DNA from: Alteromonas aquimaris
Lineage (GTDB): Bacteria; Pseudomonadota; Gammaproteobacteria; Enterobacterales; Alteromonadaceae
Direction: 5' to 3'
Assembly (NCBI RefSeq): GCF_026183695.1
Contig: NZ_JAPFRD010000002.1
Coordinates: 508,732-572,731 of the forward strand
DNA length: 64,000 bases
Shown here: positions 19,107 through 27,250 of the stretch, one piece after another
Position numbering within the stretch: position 1 is the first letter of the stretch
Layout of the letters: every line of letters begins with the position of its first letter
The notes under the pieces: model-generated
The model's input: the letters and a program-made list of their open reading frames with translations, nothing else
Database searches by the model: none
Told to the model about the DNA's origin: nothing
Program-made: the position numbers and the translations under genes

Positions 19107-20183
19107 TCAAAAGTCTCTCCATGACCCTGGAATCCGGTGCAATTGTTGTAGCCTGGGAGTTTGTTGAAGTGCGCTTAAAAGCGGGCGATTGAAGCTTACC
19201 CTGATATGTGAGGAACCACTTAGCTTACAGTCAGTCATGAGCGCGCCATTTATAAAGGCGCTGGGGTGCATGGTTATGTCATACGAAACCGCTGAATCAA
19301 CACATAATGCGACAAACAAACCGTTAAATTGAGCGTGAGGTTTAAAATCAATATTCGCATTTTTACTAATTAACAAGACTGGGGTGGTGGGTGTGCCTAT
19401 GATAGATTTTGTCGAAATAAGACAGTCAGACTCTATTACATACAGACCAACACTTTCTTCGTTCAATTGGTGACAATGTGTAATTATTTTTGCGCTGTAT
19501 GCCTCTACCAGATGCAGTGCGATAGTGTCGACGCCAAACAGAAATATTATCAAATCAGACGGAAAGTTGCGGTCGAAGACATAAAAATCGTCACCTTGCT
19601 GAGCATTTGATGAAATTCGACGTTGCTTACACTTGCCATCATTAAAATGATCATGCAAACAGCTGATGTGACGATCGCCAGTAGCTGGCACCCCATTTTT
19701 GCTCCACAGACTGAAAGCCCGTCCTGAATCAGCGGGTGACTGGGGCAACGCTAGCTCAAACTTTGACGAAGGAGGAAGGGCGGAGGCGACTGAAAAGGCG
19801 GCCGGAGGAACATTTAACAGGAGGGGGAATTTAATCACTGACTCAACAACGCTGCGTGAAATTGTATGCACGCTAGCTTTTCCTGAAAGTGTAAATATTG
19901 GCAACCCGACGTCATTGAGTGTGATGCTCTCCTGGCTGAGGATGCGCTGGTGACTCGAAAGTAGAAACCCCTCATCGCTGGTATTGAGTAAGGTCGCGCT
20001 GAGTTGCGTAAGATGATTTTGCGCGGTGCGCTGGGCCCCGTGGGCGGTTAGTGTTTCCGATTGAATGGCATATATGCCTAACAACGACTTATTGCATACC
20101 AGCAGCGCCGTTATTAGTAATGAAAGCAATAGTGTTGTAGGGGCAAGCAACGTCATCCCTGATTGGCCTATGTATTTATCCAT
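19107..20183 (-). CDS. Large PilX/GspK-like minor pseudopilin (second set)
   Basis: The leader ends QSG and is followed by MTLLAPTTLLLSLLITALLVC, so position 5 is alanine, as expected for the capping PilX/GspK class. At 358 residues it is about twice the size of the first-set PilX. The last third (VLLISKNANIDFKPHAQFNGLFVALC, then SAFINGALMTD) has a repeating hydrophobic/glycine pattern suggestive of a beta-helix-like tail. Six or more cysteines are present. I chose the ATG at 20183, which overlaps the upstream stop by 8 bases; an in-frame TTG at 20189 is possible. Function is inferred from order and N-terminus. Confidence 0.65.
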   Translation of the reverse strand: MDKYIGQSGMTLLAPTTLLLSLLITALLVCNKSLLGIYAIQSETLTAHGAQRTAQNHLTQLSATLLNTSDEGFLLSSHQRILSQESITLNDVGLPIFTLSGKASVHTISRSVVESVIKFPLLLNVPPAAFSVASALPPSSKFELALPQSPADSGRAFSLWSKNGVPATGDRHISCLHDHFNDGKCKQRRISSNAQQGDDFYVFDRNFPSDLIIFLFGVDTIALHLVEAYSAKIITHCHQLNEESVGLYVIESDCLISTKSIIGTPTTPVLLISKNANIDFKPHAQFNGLFVALCVDSAVSYDITMHPSAFINGALMTDCKLSGSSHIRVSFNRPLLSALQQTPRLQQLHRIPGSWRDF

Positions 20184-20772
20184 TTTCAATCTTTATAAAT
20201 ATGTTTTTTTCGTTGGCCAATTGTGCAAACCTAACGTGATGGGCCCCAATCAAAATGTGTATATAGTGATGGCCGTTGGGAGAGAAGTATTCTGTTAATG
20301 AAAAGGCAGTAACGCTGACCGTGCGCGGATCGGTTAGATCATGCCATCCCCCTTGTTCACAGGTCCTACCGTCTCGTCTTATTTCGATAGCGTTCTTATG
20401 AAGTTTAAAACCGAAGCGCTCGTCAGGGGCATCGATATCTACTATCCCGTTTCGATTTTTGTCGTAACTGAATAAAATACAGTTTGCTTCCTTCTTATCG
20501 CCGCTGGCGAATAATGTGACAGAAGGTGTAAATGGGGAGGGCGCTTTTGCTAAAAATAGTTCGACCGCATGCTCATTAAATCCAGCTCTTCGAATTTCGT
20601 TAGTCAGAATTTCTGCAATTAAGCTAAGTTCGGTTTTAAGTGCTAACTCTGCTGACATCAGGCGCTGGCTACTAAGTAGCTGGCTTGTCAATGCGATCAC
20701 GCCAGTGAATAATGTCAGGCTCAAGGCCATGGTAATAAGCAGCTCTATTAAACTGAACCCGTACGGCCGCAT
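20176..20772 (-). CDS. PilW/GspJ-like minor pseudopilin (second set)
   Basis: The mature start is YG/FSLIELLITMALSLTLFTGVIAL, followed by ELSLIAEILTNEIRRAGFNE, the helix and RRAG feature typical of PilW. The ATG at 20772 overlaps the stop of the preceding gene as TGATG; an in-frame ATG at 20778 would add two residues. The 198-residue protein is smaller than the first-set PilW (280). It overlaps the next gene, so the run is translationally coupled. Confidence 0.8.
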   Translation of the reverse strand: MRPYGFSLIELLITMALSLTLFTGVIALTSQLLSSQRLMSAELALKTELSLIAEILTNEIRRAGFNEHAVELFLAKAPSPFTPSVTLFASGDKKEANCILFSYDKNRNGIVDIDAPDERFGFKLHKNAIEIRRDGRTCEQGGWHDLTDPRTVSVTAFSLTEYFSPNGHHYIHILIGAHHVRFAQLANEKNIFIKIENG

Positions 20773-21284
20773 CAACATTGTTGCATGCCCAATGCCGACG
20801 CTGTATCGGTGCACATCCTTACACGGCCCAGATTATTGATAATTACCTTGCCCACCCCCATCACGCTATTTAGCCTCAATGTCGTGGCAAAGCCGTAAGC
20901 GGTACCATAGGATGCCGTAAACACAATTTTTGTGCCAACGCGGTTCCGCGATTCGGATAACACTACATCGTTATTTTTAGCAGTTAACGTGAAGGCGATA
21001 TCGTTAATCTGACATCCAGTTATTTGCTGGCAATCACAGGTGAGGTCTGTGGTCGCGCCAATGCACCATCTATCTCCTGTATCGACTACCACTGTGATGT
21101 TTTTTCTGTGCACTATAGCAATATGTCTGGCTTCGCTAATCAGTTGTTTTGTTTGCAACAAAATCTGACGTAACTCCTGGCGACGTTGAAATTCAGCGAA
21201 AGAAGGGATCCCCGCTGTAAGAAGTATGCTTATGATGCTGATCCCAACCATTAATTGAACAAGCGTGTATCCATATTTTTTCAT
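20772..21284 (-). CDS. FimT/GspH-like minor pseudopilin (second set), E5 replaced by Q
   Basis: The 170-residue protein starts MKKYG/YTLVQLMVGISIISILLTAGIPSF. This is a FimT/GspH-type N-terminus, supported by the downstream pattern (ELRQILLQTKQLISEARHIAIVHRKNITV), which matches the family helix and first strand. Mature position 5 is glutamine, where pilins normally have glutamate. The protein is otherwise intact, with six cysteines in the globular part. It is first in the minus-strand set. A longer frame from 21332 exists but would put 16 extra residues before the leader. Confidence 0.78.
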   Translation of the reverse strand: MKKYGYTLVQLMVGISIISILLTAGIPSFAEFQRRQELRQILLQTKQLISEARHIAIVHRKNITVVVDTGDRWCIGATTDLTCDCQQITGCQINDIAFTLTAKNNDVVLSESRNRVGTKIVFTASYGTAYGFATTLRLNSVMGVGKVIINNLGRVRMCTDTASALGMQQC

Positions 21285-21398
21285 TCCATTTTCTGTCCCT
21301 TTAACTAGCTGTGCGTAAGGCTGATTTCGCATAGAGTTAACCCATACTACATTTGTAGCAAACGAAATTAAGCTGTACTAAAGCAAGGAAAATTGCGG

Positions 21399-21770
21399 AT
21401 GAGGTGGAAGGAACAGAAAGGGTATTCTCTTATTGAGACGATAATGGCACTAGCCATAACGGGCATAGTAGCAGCGCTCGCAGTGCCAAGCTATCAGGTA
21501 TATATGGAGCGAAGCGCGCTCAGGCAAGTGCAGCTAAAGTTAATCGCATTGCAAACAATGCAGGAACGTTTCAGACTGGTTAATGGAACGTACGCAAAAA
21601 TAGATGAACTAACGCCGCCAGAAATGGAAGAGTATACAGTGAGGGTAGAAAACGTAGATCTATTCACCTATACGTTAATCGCCGAAAGGAAGGGGAGTCA
21701 GCAACAGGAATGTTCGACTCTCACTATAGATCATGTGTCTATTCGCACCCCAGAATCATGTTGGGACTAA
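21399..21770 (+). CDS. PilE-like minor pilin (second copy)
   Basis: A 123-residue protein with leader MRWKEQKG and mature start YSLIETIMALAITGIVAALAVPSYQVYM, the PilE pattern, then QERFRLVNGTYA, also typical of PilE. A C-terminal cysteine pair (QECST ... ESCWD) would make the D-region loop. ATG at 21399 is preceded by AAGGAAA; the frame opens from a TTG at 21393, which is less likely. It is divergent from the minus-strand set and its stop overlaps the fimT stop on the other strand. Confidence 0.8.
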   Translation: MRWKEQKGYSLIETIMALAITGIVAALAVPSYQVYMERSALRQVQLKLIALQTMQERFRLVNGTYAKIDELTPPEMEEYTVRVENVDLFTYTLIAERKGSQQQECSTLTIDHVSIRTPESCWD

Positions 21771-22312
21771 GGGCAGGTAAGAGCAGCACCACTACTGTTT
21801 TCTTTTATGCCATCATTATCACTGTCTTGCGCAGTAGTGACCCGACCATATAAGGTTACAATTAACGCTGAGGCTAAATTAACGTCACCATTGTCAGGAC
21901 AGATAGTGACAGCAGCGTTAAGGTCGGTGCCGCCATTGGCCGAAAATTGTACGGCCCCTGTCGCTCCGCTGACGGAATTAGATGAGCTAAGAGGATCGGC
22001 ACTTAATATAATCGCTTCACTGTCATCGCGCAGGCCGTTACCATTGCTGTCGATAAATACCATTTTCGCCAGCGCCCAACTGGAAGCGCAGTGGGTGTAA
22101 TTGGAGGTAGGACAGAACGTTACAGCAGTTTGTTCATCCACAGCGGTGAAGCGGGCATGTTTAATCGCTGCACTTAAATTATTGATGTCAGCAACAATGC
22201 GATTTTGCATCAAAATTGTTTGAACATTGGGTGCCACTACCGTAATCAAAATGGCCATGATCGCAAGCGCAATCATCATTTCAACTAATGTCAGGCCTTT
22301 TGGGTATCGCAT
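21767..22312 (-). CDS. fimT: FimT/GspH-family minor pilin
   Basis: The 181-residue protein has leader MRYPKG and mature start LTLVEMMIALAIMAILITVVAPN, followed by the FimT/GspH pattern (NNLSAAIKHARFTAVDEQTAVTFCP) and a C-terminal cysteine. FimT/FimU normally precedes pilV; here it sits 9 kb away at the other end of the pilin block in reverse orientation, so it is the likely partner of either set. Mature position 5 is glutamate. Upstream lie three copies of a CCAACTG/A heptamer. It converges on the PilE-like gene with overlapping stops. Confidence 0.85.
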   Translation of the reverse strand: MRYPKGLTLVEMMIALAIMAILITVVAPNVQTILMQNRIVADINNLSAAIKHARFTAVDEQTAVTFCPTSNYTHCASSWALAKMVFIDSNGNGLRDDSEAIILSADPLSSSNSVSGATGAVQFSANGGTDLNAAVTICPDNGDVNLASALIVTLYGRVTTAQDSDNDGIKENSSGAALTCP

Positions 22313-22327
22313 AACTGAGGGGGTTCT

Positions 22328-22352
22328 CCAACTGCCAACTGCCAACTACCAA
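22328..22352. repeat. Short tandem heptamer repeat (CCAACTG/A, about 3.5 copies)
   Basis: CCAACTG, CCAACTG, CCAACTA and a partial CCAA follow one another directly, 16 bases before the start of the minus-strand fimT gene. Copy-number change by slippage could alter the spacing to the promoter. A similar heptamer array occurs at 58081. Confidence 0.6.
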
Positions 22353-22411
22353 TAATCGTAAACGATATGCTGAAAAAATGGGTATAATTATTTCCTCCAT
22401 AGAGTGTGCGG

Positions 22412-22437
22412 CCATAACCTTATGGAAAAGGTTATGG
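22412..22437. promoter_or_regulatory. Perfect 10-bp inverted repeat upstream of nadE
   Basis: CCATAACCTT and AAGGTTATGG are exact inverse copies separated by 6 bases. It lies 108 bases before nadE and 100 bases past the start of the divergent fimT gene. No T-tract follows on either strand, so it fits an operator better than a terminator. The binding protein is unknown. Confidence 0.5.
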
Positions 22438-22544
22438 TATGGTCAGTGACTCGGTCGCGTGCCAAACGCATGTAATGCAAATTAACTAAATTTTCAAAGT
22501 CTTTGAAATCGAACAATGTTAATCACAGGTGTGAAGTTTAATAA

Positions 22545-23381
22545 ATGATGCAAAAAGATGCAGTAATAAAGGAAATGCGGGTACAACCTACCATTGACGT
22601 GAGCTTCGAAATTCAGCGCCGGGTAAATTTCATCAAAGCGCAGTTAAAAAAAGCTGGGCTACATTCGCTGGTGCTGGGTATAAGCGGGGGCATTGACTCA
22701 TGTACATTAGGACGTCTTGCTCAGTTAGCAGTGGATGAGTTAAACGCAGAACAGGGTGAAGGTTATCAGTTTATTGCCGTTCGTCTTCCCTATGGCGTGC
22801 AAGCTGATGAAGATGATGCGATGGCGTCAATTGATTTTATCAAACCATCGCAAACCGTTAAAGTGGATGTTCAATCGGGCGCTGATGCCATTCATGACGA
22901 AACCATCAAAGCTTTGTATGAACGAAACTTAATGCCTCAGTCCGACAGTAAAAAAGATTTTGTAAAGGGGAATGTGAAAGCCCGAACTCGCATGGTAATT
23001 CAATATGAAATTGCGGGTATGGTGGATGGACTCGTGTTGGGTACGGATCATTCAGCTGAAAATATCACAGGGTTTTATACTAAACATGGGGACGGCGCGT
23101 GCGATCTGGCTCCATTATTTGGCCTGAATAAACGACAGGTTCGTGCAATTGCTACACATTTAGGCGCACCGAAACATCTTGTCGACAAAGCTCCTACAGC
23201 AGATCTGGAATCGCTTGCGCCGCAAAAAACTGACGAAGATGCTCTGGGGTTAACGTATGATCAGATTGATGATTTTCTAGAGGGTAAGGAAGTGGCTCCA
23301 GAAGTGGCTGAAAAACTACTTCATATCTACACACGTACCCAACATAAACGCACTCCTATTCCTACCATTTACGACGAGTAA
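22545..23381 (+). CDS. nadE: NH3-dependent NAD+ synthetase
   Basis: NadE makes NAD from deamido-NAD, ATP and ammonia. The P-loop [19 protein letters not shown] and the later [20 protein letters not shown] and PTADLESL are the conserved ATP and substrate loops. At 278 residues it matches the ammonia-using E. coli type, without the N-terminal glutaminase domain. It is followed after 6 bases by glnB, so a single transcript is likely. Its pathway partner nadB is at 30095. Confidence 0.97.
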   Translation: MMQKDAVIKEMRVQPTIDVSFEIQRRVNFIKAQLKKAGLHSLVLGISGGIDSCTLGRLAQLAVDELNAEQGEGYQFIAVRLPYGVQADEDDAMASIDFIKPSQTVKVDVQSGADAIHDETIKALYERNLMPQSDSKKDFVKGNVKARTRMVIQYEIAGMVDGLVLGTDHSAENITGFYTKHGDGACDLAPLFGLNKRQVRAIATHLGAPKHLVDKAPTADLESLAPQKTDEDALGLTYDQIDDFLEGKEVAPEVAEKLLHIYTRTQHKRTPIPTIYDE

Positions 23382-23387
23382 AACTAA

Positions 23388-23726
<339 letters not shown>

Positions 23727-23734
23727 TACGATTG

Positions 23735-23762
23735 ACCGCTCACTCAATATCGAATGAGCGGT
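23735..23762. terminator. Hairpin between glnB and slyD
   Basis: ACCGCTCACTC and GAATGAGCGGT pair over 11 positions with one mismatch around a 6-base loop, in the 43-base gap between convergent genes. There is no T-run, so its terminator role is inferred from position and stem strength. Confidence 0.5.
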
Positions 23763-23769
23763 AGCATGA

Positions 23770-24255
23770 TTAGTGCGAATGACCACATCCGCCTTCGCCG
23801 TGAGCGTGGCCATGTGCTTTTTCTTCATCCGTTGCTTCGCGCACCTTTAAAACTTCGACATCAAAGTTTAATGGTACATCAGCAAGTGGATGGTTACCGT
23901 CTACAACGGCATAATCATCCCCTTTTTCAACGATCATCACTGACTGCTCGCCCTGATCTGTAGTGGCGCGAAACGACATACCTACTTCAACATCGACGCC
24001 ATCAAACATATTTAGCGGTACTTTCTGGACCAGTTGGTCGGAACGATTCCCGTAACCCTTCTCAGGTTCAACGTGGACCTTGAATTTGTCACCTTCGTTT
24101 CTTCCCATTAGTGCTTCTTCAAGCCCTTCAATTAAGAAGCGTTGACCTAACAATACCGTTAGCGGGTTCTTATCCTTGGACGAGTCCAGTACCGTGCCAT
24201 CATCAGATGAGACCTGATAGTGAAGGGTGACTACGTTTCCAGAGGCAATTGTCAT
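23770..24255 (-). CDS. slyD: FKBP-type peptidyl-prolyl isomerase SlyD
   Basis: A 161-residue protein with the FKBP core (VTLHYQVSSDDGTVLDSS, FLIEGLEEALMG) and inserted flap, and a metal-binding tail AHGHAHGEGGCGHSH. SlyD is a cytoplasmic prolyl isomerase and chaperone that binds nickel and zinc and helps hydrogenase maturation; the tail here is short compared with the E. coli one. It converges on glnB, separated by a hairpin. Confidence 0.95.
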   Translation of the reverse strand: MTIASGNVVTLHYQVSSDDGTVLDSSKDKNPLTVLLGQRFLIEGLEEALMGRNEGDKFKVHVEPEKGYGNRSDQLVQKVPLNMFDGVDVEVGMSFRATTDQGEQSVMIVEKGDDYAVVDGNHPLADVPLNFDVEVLKVREATDEEKAHGHAHGEGGCGHSH

Positions 24256-24295
24256 AATATTTCCTGTTATCTAGTGTATTGAATAGTAATAAATT

Positions 24296-25303
24296 TTAGC
24301 GTTTAACCATTTTATCGCTGTCATCGACGATGGGATAAGGTAACGCTTGTGGTGAAAAGGTGACGTCCGGGTTGTCGGCTAATCTGAATGTGGCCGTGAG
24401 CTCAATATCGTTAGCGACCACGGCGAGTAGCCATGTTTCTTCTACTAACGCTGAGCAGCGAATCACCACCCCACCTTTACGCCAGTTCTCCCCTAATTGT
24501 AACTCAATGGTGTCAGAATGATTAACCGTATGATGACCTTCAAGTTTAAAAATCATCGCTGCACGCTTGTTCTTACCTAAATAACGCGTTCGGGCGATGA
24601 CTTCCTGGCCCATATAACAGCCTTTCTTAAAATCAATGGCATTTAAAGCCTGAAGATTAATCATTTGTGGAACAAACTGGTTGATATTATCTTCGGTAAC
24701 CCACGGGATACCACGTTGAATGGCGAGTGCATCATATACCTGGGCAGGATAAAAAGTGAGCTCGCTTTCGCTTAGAAATAGCTGCCATTGTTCACGTCCA
24801 GCGTCCGTTAAACATAAATGAAATACATCGGCAAAGAATGCGCAACGAGCGACCAAGCCCAGCTTATTCTCAATCACCTGGCCGTCTTCTGCGGGAACAT
24901 CACCAAAGTGAGTGGCGATAAATGTACTGACAGCTTCACCGCGGCCAGCAAACTGCGTAAACGTCTCACTCGCATCGATTATGTTTACTTTAGAAAATAC
25001 GCCGTATTTTTTTAATTCACTGAGGCTTGCAGGCAGTGCCGAAGCAGCCAGGCTTAAAAGCACGTTATCGCCGAAACGACTTACCCGCATAACAGACCAG
25101 GTTTTTCCCTTCGCATCACAATGCGCACTAAAGCGAGTGGCACCAGAAGGGAGTTGTTTGAAGTCAACAGTTAATTGACTGTGAAGATAGTCATTGCGCT
25201 GTTCGCCACTGACACTAATCATCCCAAGTTGCGTAAGTTCGATAGCGAATTCGCTCGCTAGCTCATCGAGCGAGGCAAGTTGAGTTTGATTATGTTGGAC
25301 CAT
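24296..25303 (-). CDS. ygfZ: tRNA-modifying/iron-sulfur repair protein YgfZ
   Basis: The 335-residue protein belongs to the GcvT-related folate-binding family. The signature FKKGCYMGQEVIARTRYLG, with the conserved cysteine in KGCYxGQE, is intact. YgfZ uses tetrahydrofolate to support certain Fe-S enzymes such as MiaB. It is divergent from sdhE, the usual gammaproteobacterial arrangement, with shared regulatory DNA between 25304 and 25446. Confidence 0.95.
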   Translation of the reverse strand: MVQHNQTQLASLDELASEFAIELTQLGMISVSGEQRNDYLHSQLTVDFKQLPSGATRFSAHCDAKGKTWSVMRVSRFGDNVLLSLAASALPASLSELKKYGVFSKVNIIDASETFTQFAGRGEAVSTFIATHFGDVPAEDGQVIENKLGLVARCAFFADVFHLCLTDAGREQWQLFLSESELTFYPAQVYDALAIQRGIPWVTEDNINQFVPQMINLQALNAIDFKKGCYMGQEVIARTRYLGKNKRAAMIFKLEGHHTVNHSDTIELQLGENWRKGGVVIRCSALVEETWLLAVVANDIELTATFRLADNPDVTFSPQALPYPIVDDSDKMVKR

Positions 25304-25393
25304 GAATAATCCTGAAAAAAGTAAATATTGTCTAACAATGGGGAGGATAACGCATTACGCAAGTCAAAAGCGATAAAAAGTCTGAAAGGACAG

Positions 25394-25422
25394 TCAACAC
25401 CTCAGGCGCACCATGCTATAGT
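25394..25422 (+). promoter_or_regulatory. Candidate extended -10 promoter of sdhE
   Basis: TGCTATAGT (25414-25422) is a TGnTATAnT-type extended -10 with a weak -35 (TCAACA, 25394-25399) at 17-base spacing. A start site near 25429 argues against the TTG at 25432 as start codon and for an ATG at 25447 or 25456. Confidence 0.45.
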
Positions 25423-25446
25423 GCCCACCAATTGAGTAATGGTGAA

Positions 25447-25707
25447 ATGGTAAATATGTTAGAAGCGAAACGGGTCGCAAGAATGCGATGGGCATGTCGC
25501 CGAGGAATGCTGGAATTGGATGTATTGCTGTTGCCTTTTATGGATGAGGCATTTGATGATTTAACCTATGATCAGAAACTTGTTTTTGAACGGTTATTGA
25601 CCAGTGACGATCCCGATCTGTTCGCTTGGTTTATGGGCCATCAAAAATGTGACGATCCAGAACTGGCAGAAATGGTGGCGATCATTGTCAACCGCGTTAA
25701 AGTATAG
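25447..25707 (+). CDS. sdhE: Succinate dehydrogenase flavinylation factor SdhE
   Basis: This small protein (86 aa from this start) helps attach FAD covalently to the SdhA flavoprotein of succinate dehydrogenase. The family motif RRGMLELD is clear and is followed by the usual acidic stretch MDEAFDDLTYDQKLVFERLL. The start is uncertain: ATG at 25447 or 25456, chosen over a TTG at 25432 because of the promoter. It forms a unit with the next gene, as in E. coli sdhE-ygfX. Confidence 0.92.
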   Translation: MVNMLEAKRVARMRWACRRGMLELDVLLLPFMDEAFDDLTYDQKLVFERLLTSDDPDLFAWFMGHQKCDDPELAEMVAIIVNRVKV

Positions 25708-26137
25708 GGTTGATCTAACCCCCACAACGTTGCGCAAGTATCAATGGATCATTCCGGCCCTCACGGTGTGGTGTATCTTACCGGCCTTATCCGCCAATAC
25801 CTACTCGTGGGTATCGCTAGGATATTTTAGTTTGCTCGCCTGCGTAGCGAGCGTCATTTTCTACTGGCACAATCAACGCAAAGCGCCATGTTTCACTGAA
25901 AGCTTTTTACTAGGTGACGACGGCAGCTGGCAACAAACCATGTTAGCTAACCACCCGATAGAGAGCAACCAGGAGTATTTGAACAACCAGTGTAAAGTCA
26001 CGCCTTGGGCGGTATTTCTTTGCTTTACTACGCCAACAGAGTCTCGCTGGGTAATACGAGGCGAATGTGACGAACTAAGTTACCGTAGATTATGCAGAAT
26101 CGTTTTGCAGCGTACTAATACAAATCGGGATAACTAA
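25685..26137 (+). CDS. ygfX: YgfX-like (CptA) small membrane protein
   Basis: A protein of about 150 residues with two hydrophobic segments (WIIPALTVWCILPALSA and WVSLGYFSLLACVASVIFYW) followed by a soluble domain that ends ELSYRRLCRIVLQR. This fits the YgfX/CptA family, membrane partners of SdhE that in E. coli form the CptAB pair acting on cell shape. The start is taken as TTG at 25685, inside the sdhE end, with GGTGG upstream; no ATG gives a plausible N-terminus. The sequence is divergent, so the assignment leans on gene order. Confidence 0.6.
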   Translation: MSTALKYRVDLTPTTLRKYQWIIPALTVWCILPALSANTYSWVSLGYFSLLACVASVIFYWHNQRKAPCFTESFLLGDDGSWQQTMLANHPIESNQEYLNNQCKVTPWAVFLCFTTPTESRWVIRGECDELSYRRLCRIVLQRTNTNRDN

Positions 26138-26982
26138 TGATATTCGATCTATTTTGTGCAATGTTACGAGGTGGCGATAAACAGCGTCTTAGCCAGTTTA
26201 AACCCCCTCCCATAGTAGCGGTGACGGCCACAAAAAACCTAATTATTGATCCCATACACTATCAGTCATATTGTGCATTAGTGGACTGGGATGAGAAAAA
26301 CAGCCTGCATCCTCTTTATTCACAAATGATGTCTTTAGGACTGCAAATGCAGTGTCTGGCCGACAAGCGTAACCCCTTTCCACTGCTGGGTTTGGTGCAT
26401 ATCAGTAATGACGTTTGGCAAAGTATGCACCTTGACCGACATCTGCTATTGAGTTTGCATGCGAAACTTGGCGAGTTAAAAGCTCATCCAAAAGGGTGGG
26501 TGATTGATGTCATTATTGAAGGTCACCAACAGGGAACTTGTGTTTATCGCGCCGACGCCAGCTACCTGATGCGCATACATGCCCCTCATGTGGCCAAGGG
26601 TACGCAAAAACAGCAAAAAGGCCGCCAGGTTTTTTGGGAGACCTACCAACATGCTGCTCATGTGCATATTCCAGATAATATCGGCCGCAAGTACGCCAGG
26701 ATTTCCAATGATTACAACCCTATTCACCTTTTTACCATCACTGCAAAGTTGTTTGGGTTTAAACAGGCGATCGCTCATGGCATGTGGAGTTTAGCGAAGT
26801 GCTATAGTTTGCTTGAAACTGACAAGCATGAAACAAAGAACATTCACCTTAACGCTGATTTTCTCAAACCTGTATTATTGCCCGCCGAATGTGTGTTAAT
26901 GAAAAATAGTGGGGAGACTGAAACGCAGTTTGTGTTGTTGAATAGCGAAACAAGTGAACCTCATATAAAGGCAAAGTTTTAA
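26137..26982 (+). CDS. MaoC-type hot-dog hydratase domain protein
   Basis: The C-terminal half carries the (R)-hydratase motif: GRKYARISNDYNPIHLF, with the conserved aspartate and histidine of the enoyl-CoA hydratase 2/MaoC active site, followed by FKQAIAHGMW, which normally marks the core helix. The N-terminal half of the 281-residue protein may be a second, degenerate hot-dog fold. The substrate is presumably an acyl-CoA or acyl-ACP. It starts at the last base of ygfX's stop codon, so it is co-transcribed with sdhE-ygfX. Confidence 0.8.
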   Translation: MIFDLFCAMLRGGDKQRLSQFKPPPIVAVTATKNLIIDPIHYQSYCALVDWDEKNSLHPLYSQMMSLGLQMQCLADKRNPFPLLGLVHISNDVWQSMHLDRHLLLSLHAKLGELKAHPKGWVIDVIIEGHQQGTCVYRADASYLMRIHAPHVAKGTQKQQKGRQVFWETYQHAAHVHIPDNIGRKYARISNDYNPIHLFTITAKLFGFKQAIAHGMWSLAKCYSLLETDKHETKNIHLNADFLKPVLLPAECVLMKNSGETETQFVLLNSETSEPHIKAKF

Positions 26983-27250
26983 AGCTTGTGTTTTCTGGTT
27001 AATCTCAATACGAGTTGCGCACTAAGGCAATTAGCGGCACGCTCGCTCCCTGGGTAGCCACTTTGGATGCAGATGTCTGTTTTAGGAAGTTCTGAGTAAC
27101 ATTTAAGGTGGTGTCACGCTCCTCGGTATAACTAAATTTTCAGCCATTGCATACGTTTTCAACACGAATAAACTTGCTTTTTCACAACCGATAGGTGGGA
27201 ATAGACGTCAATTAAACTTACATTGGTTTAACAAGGTCACTGACGAGCCC

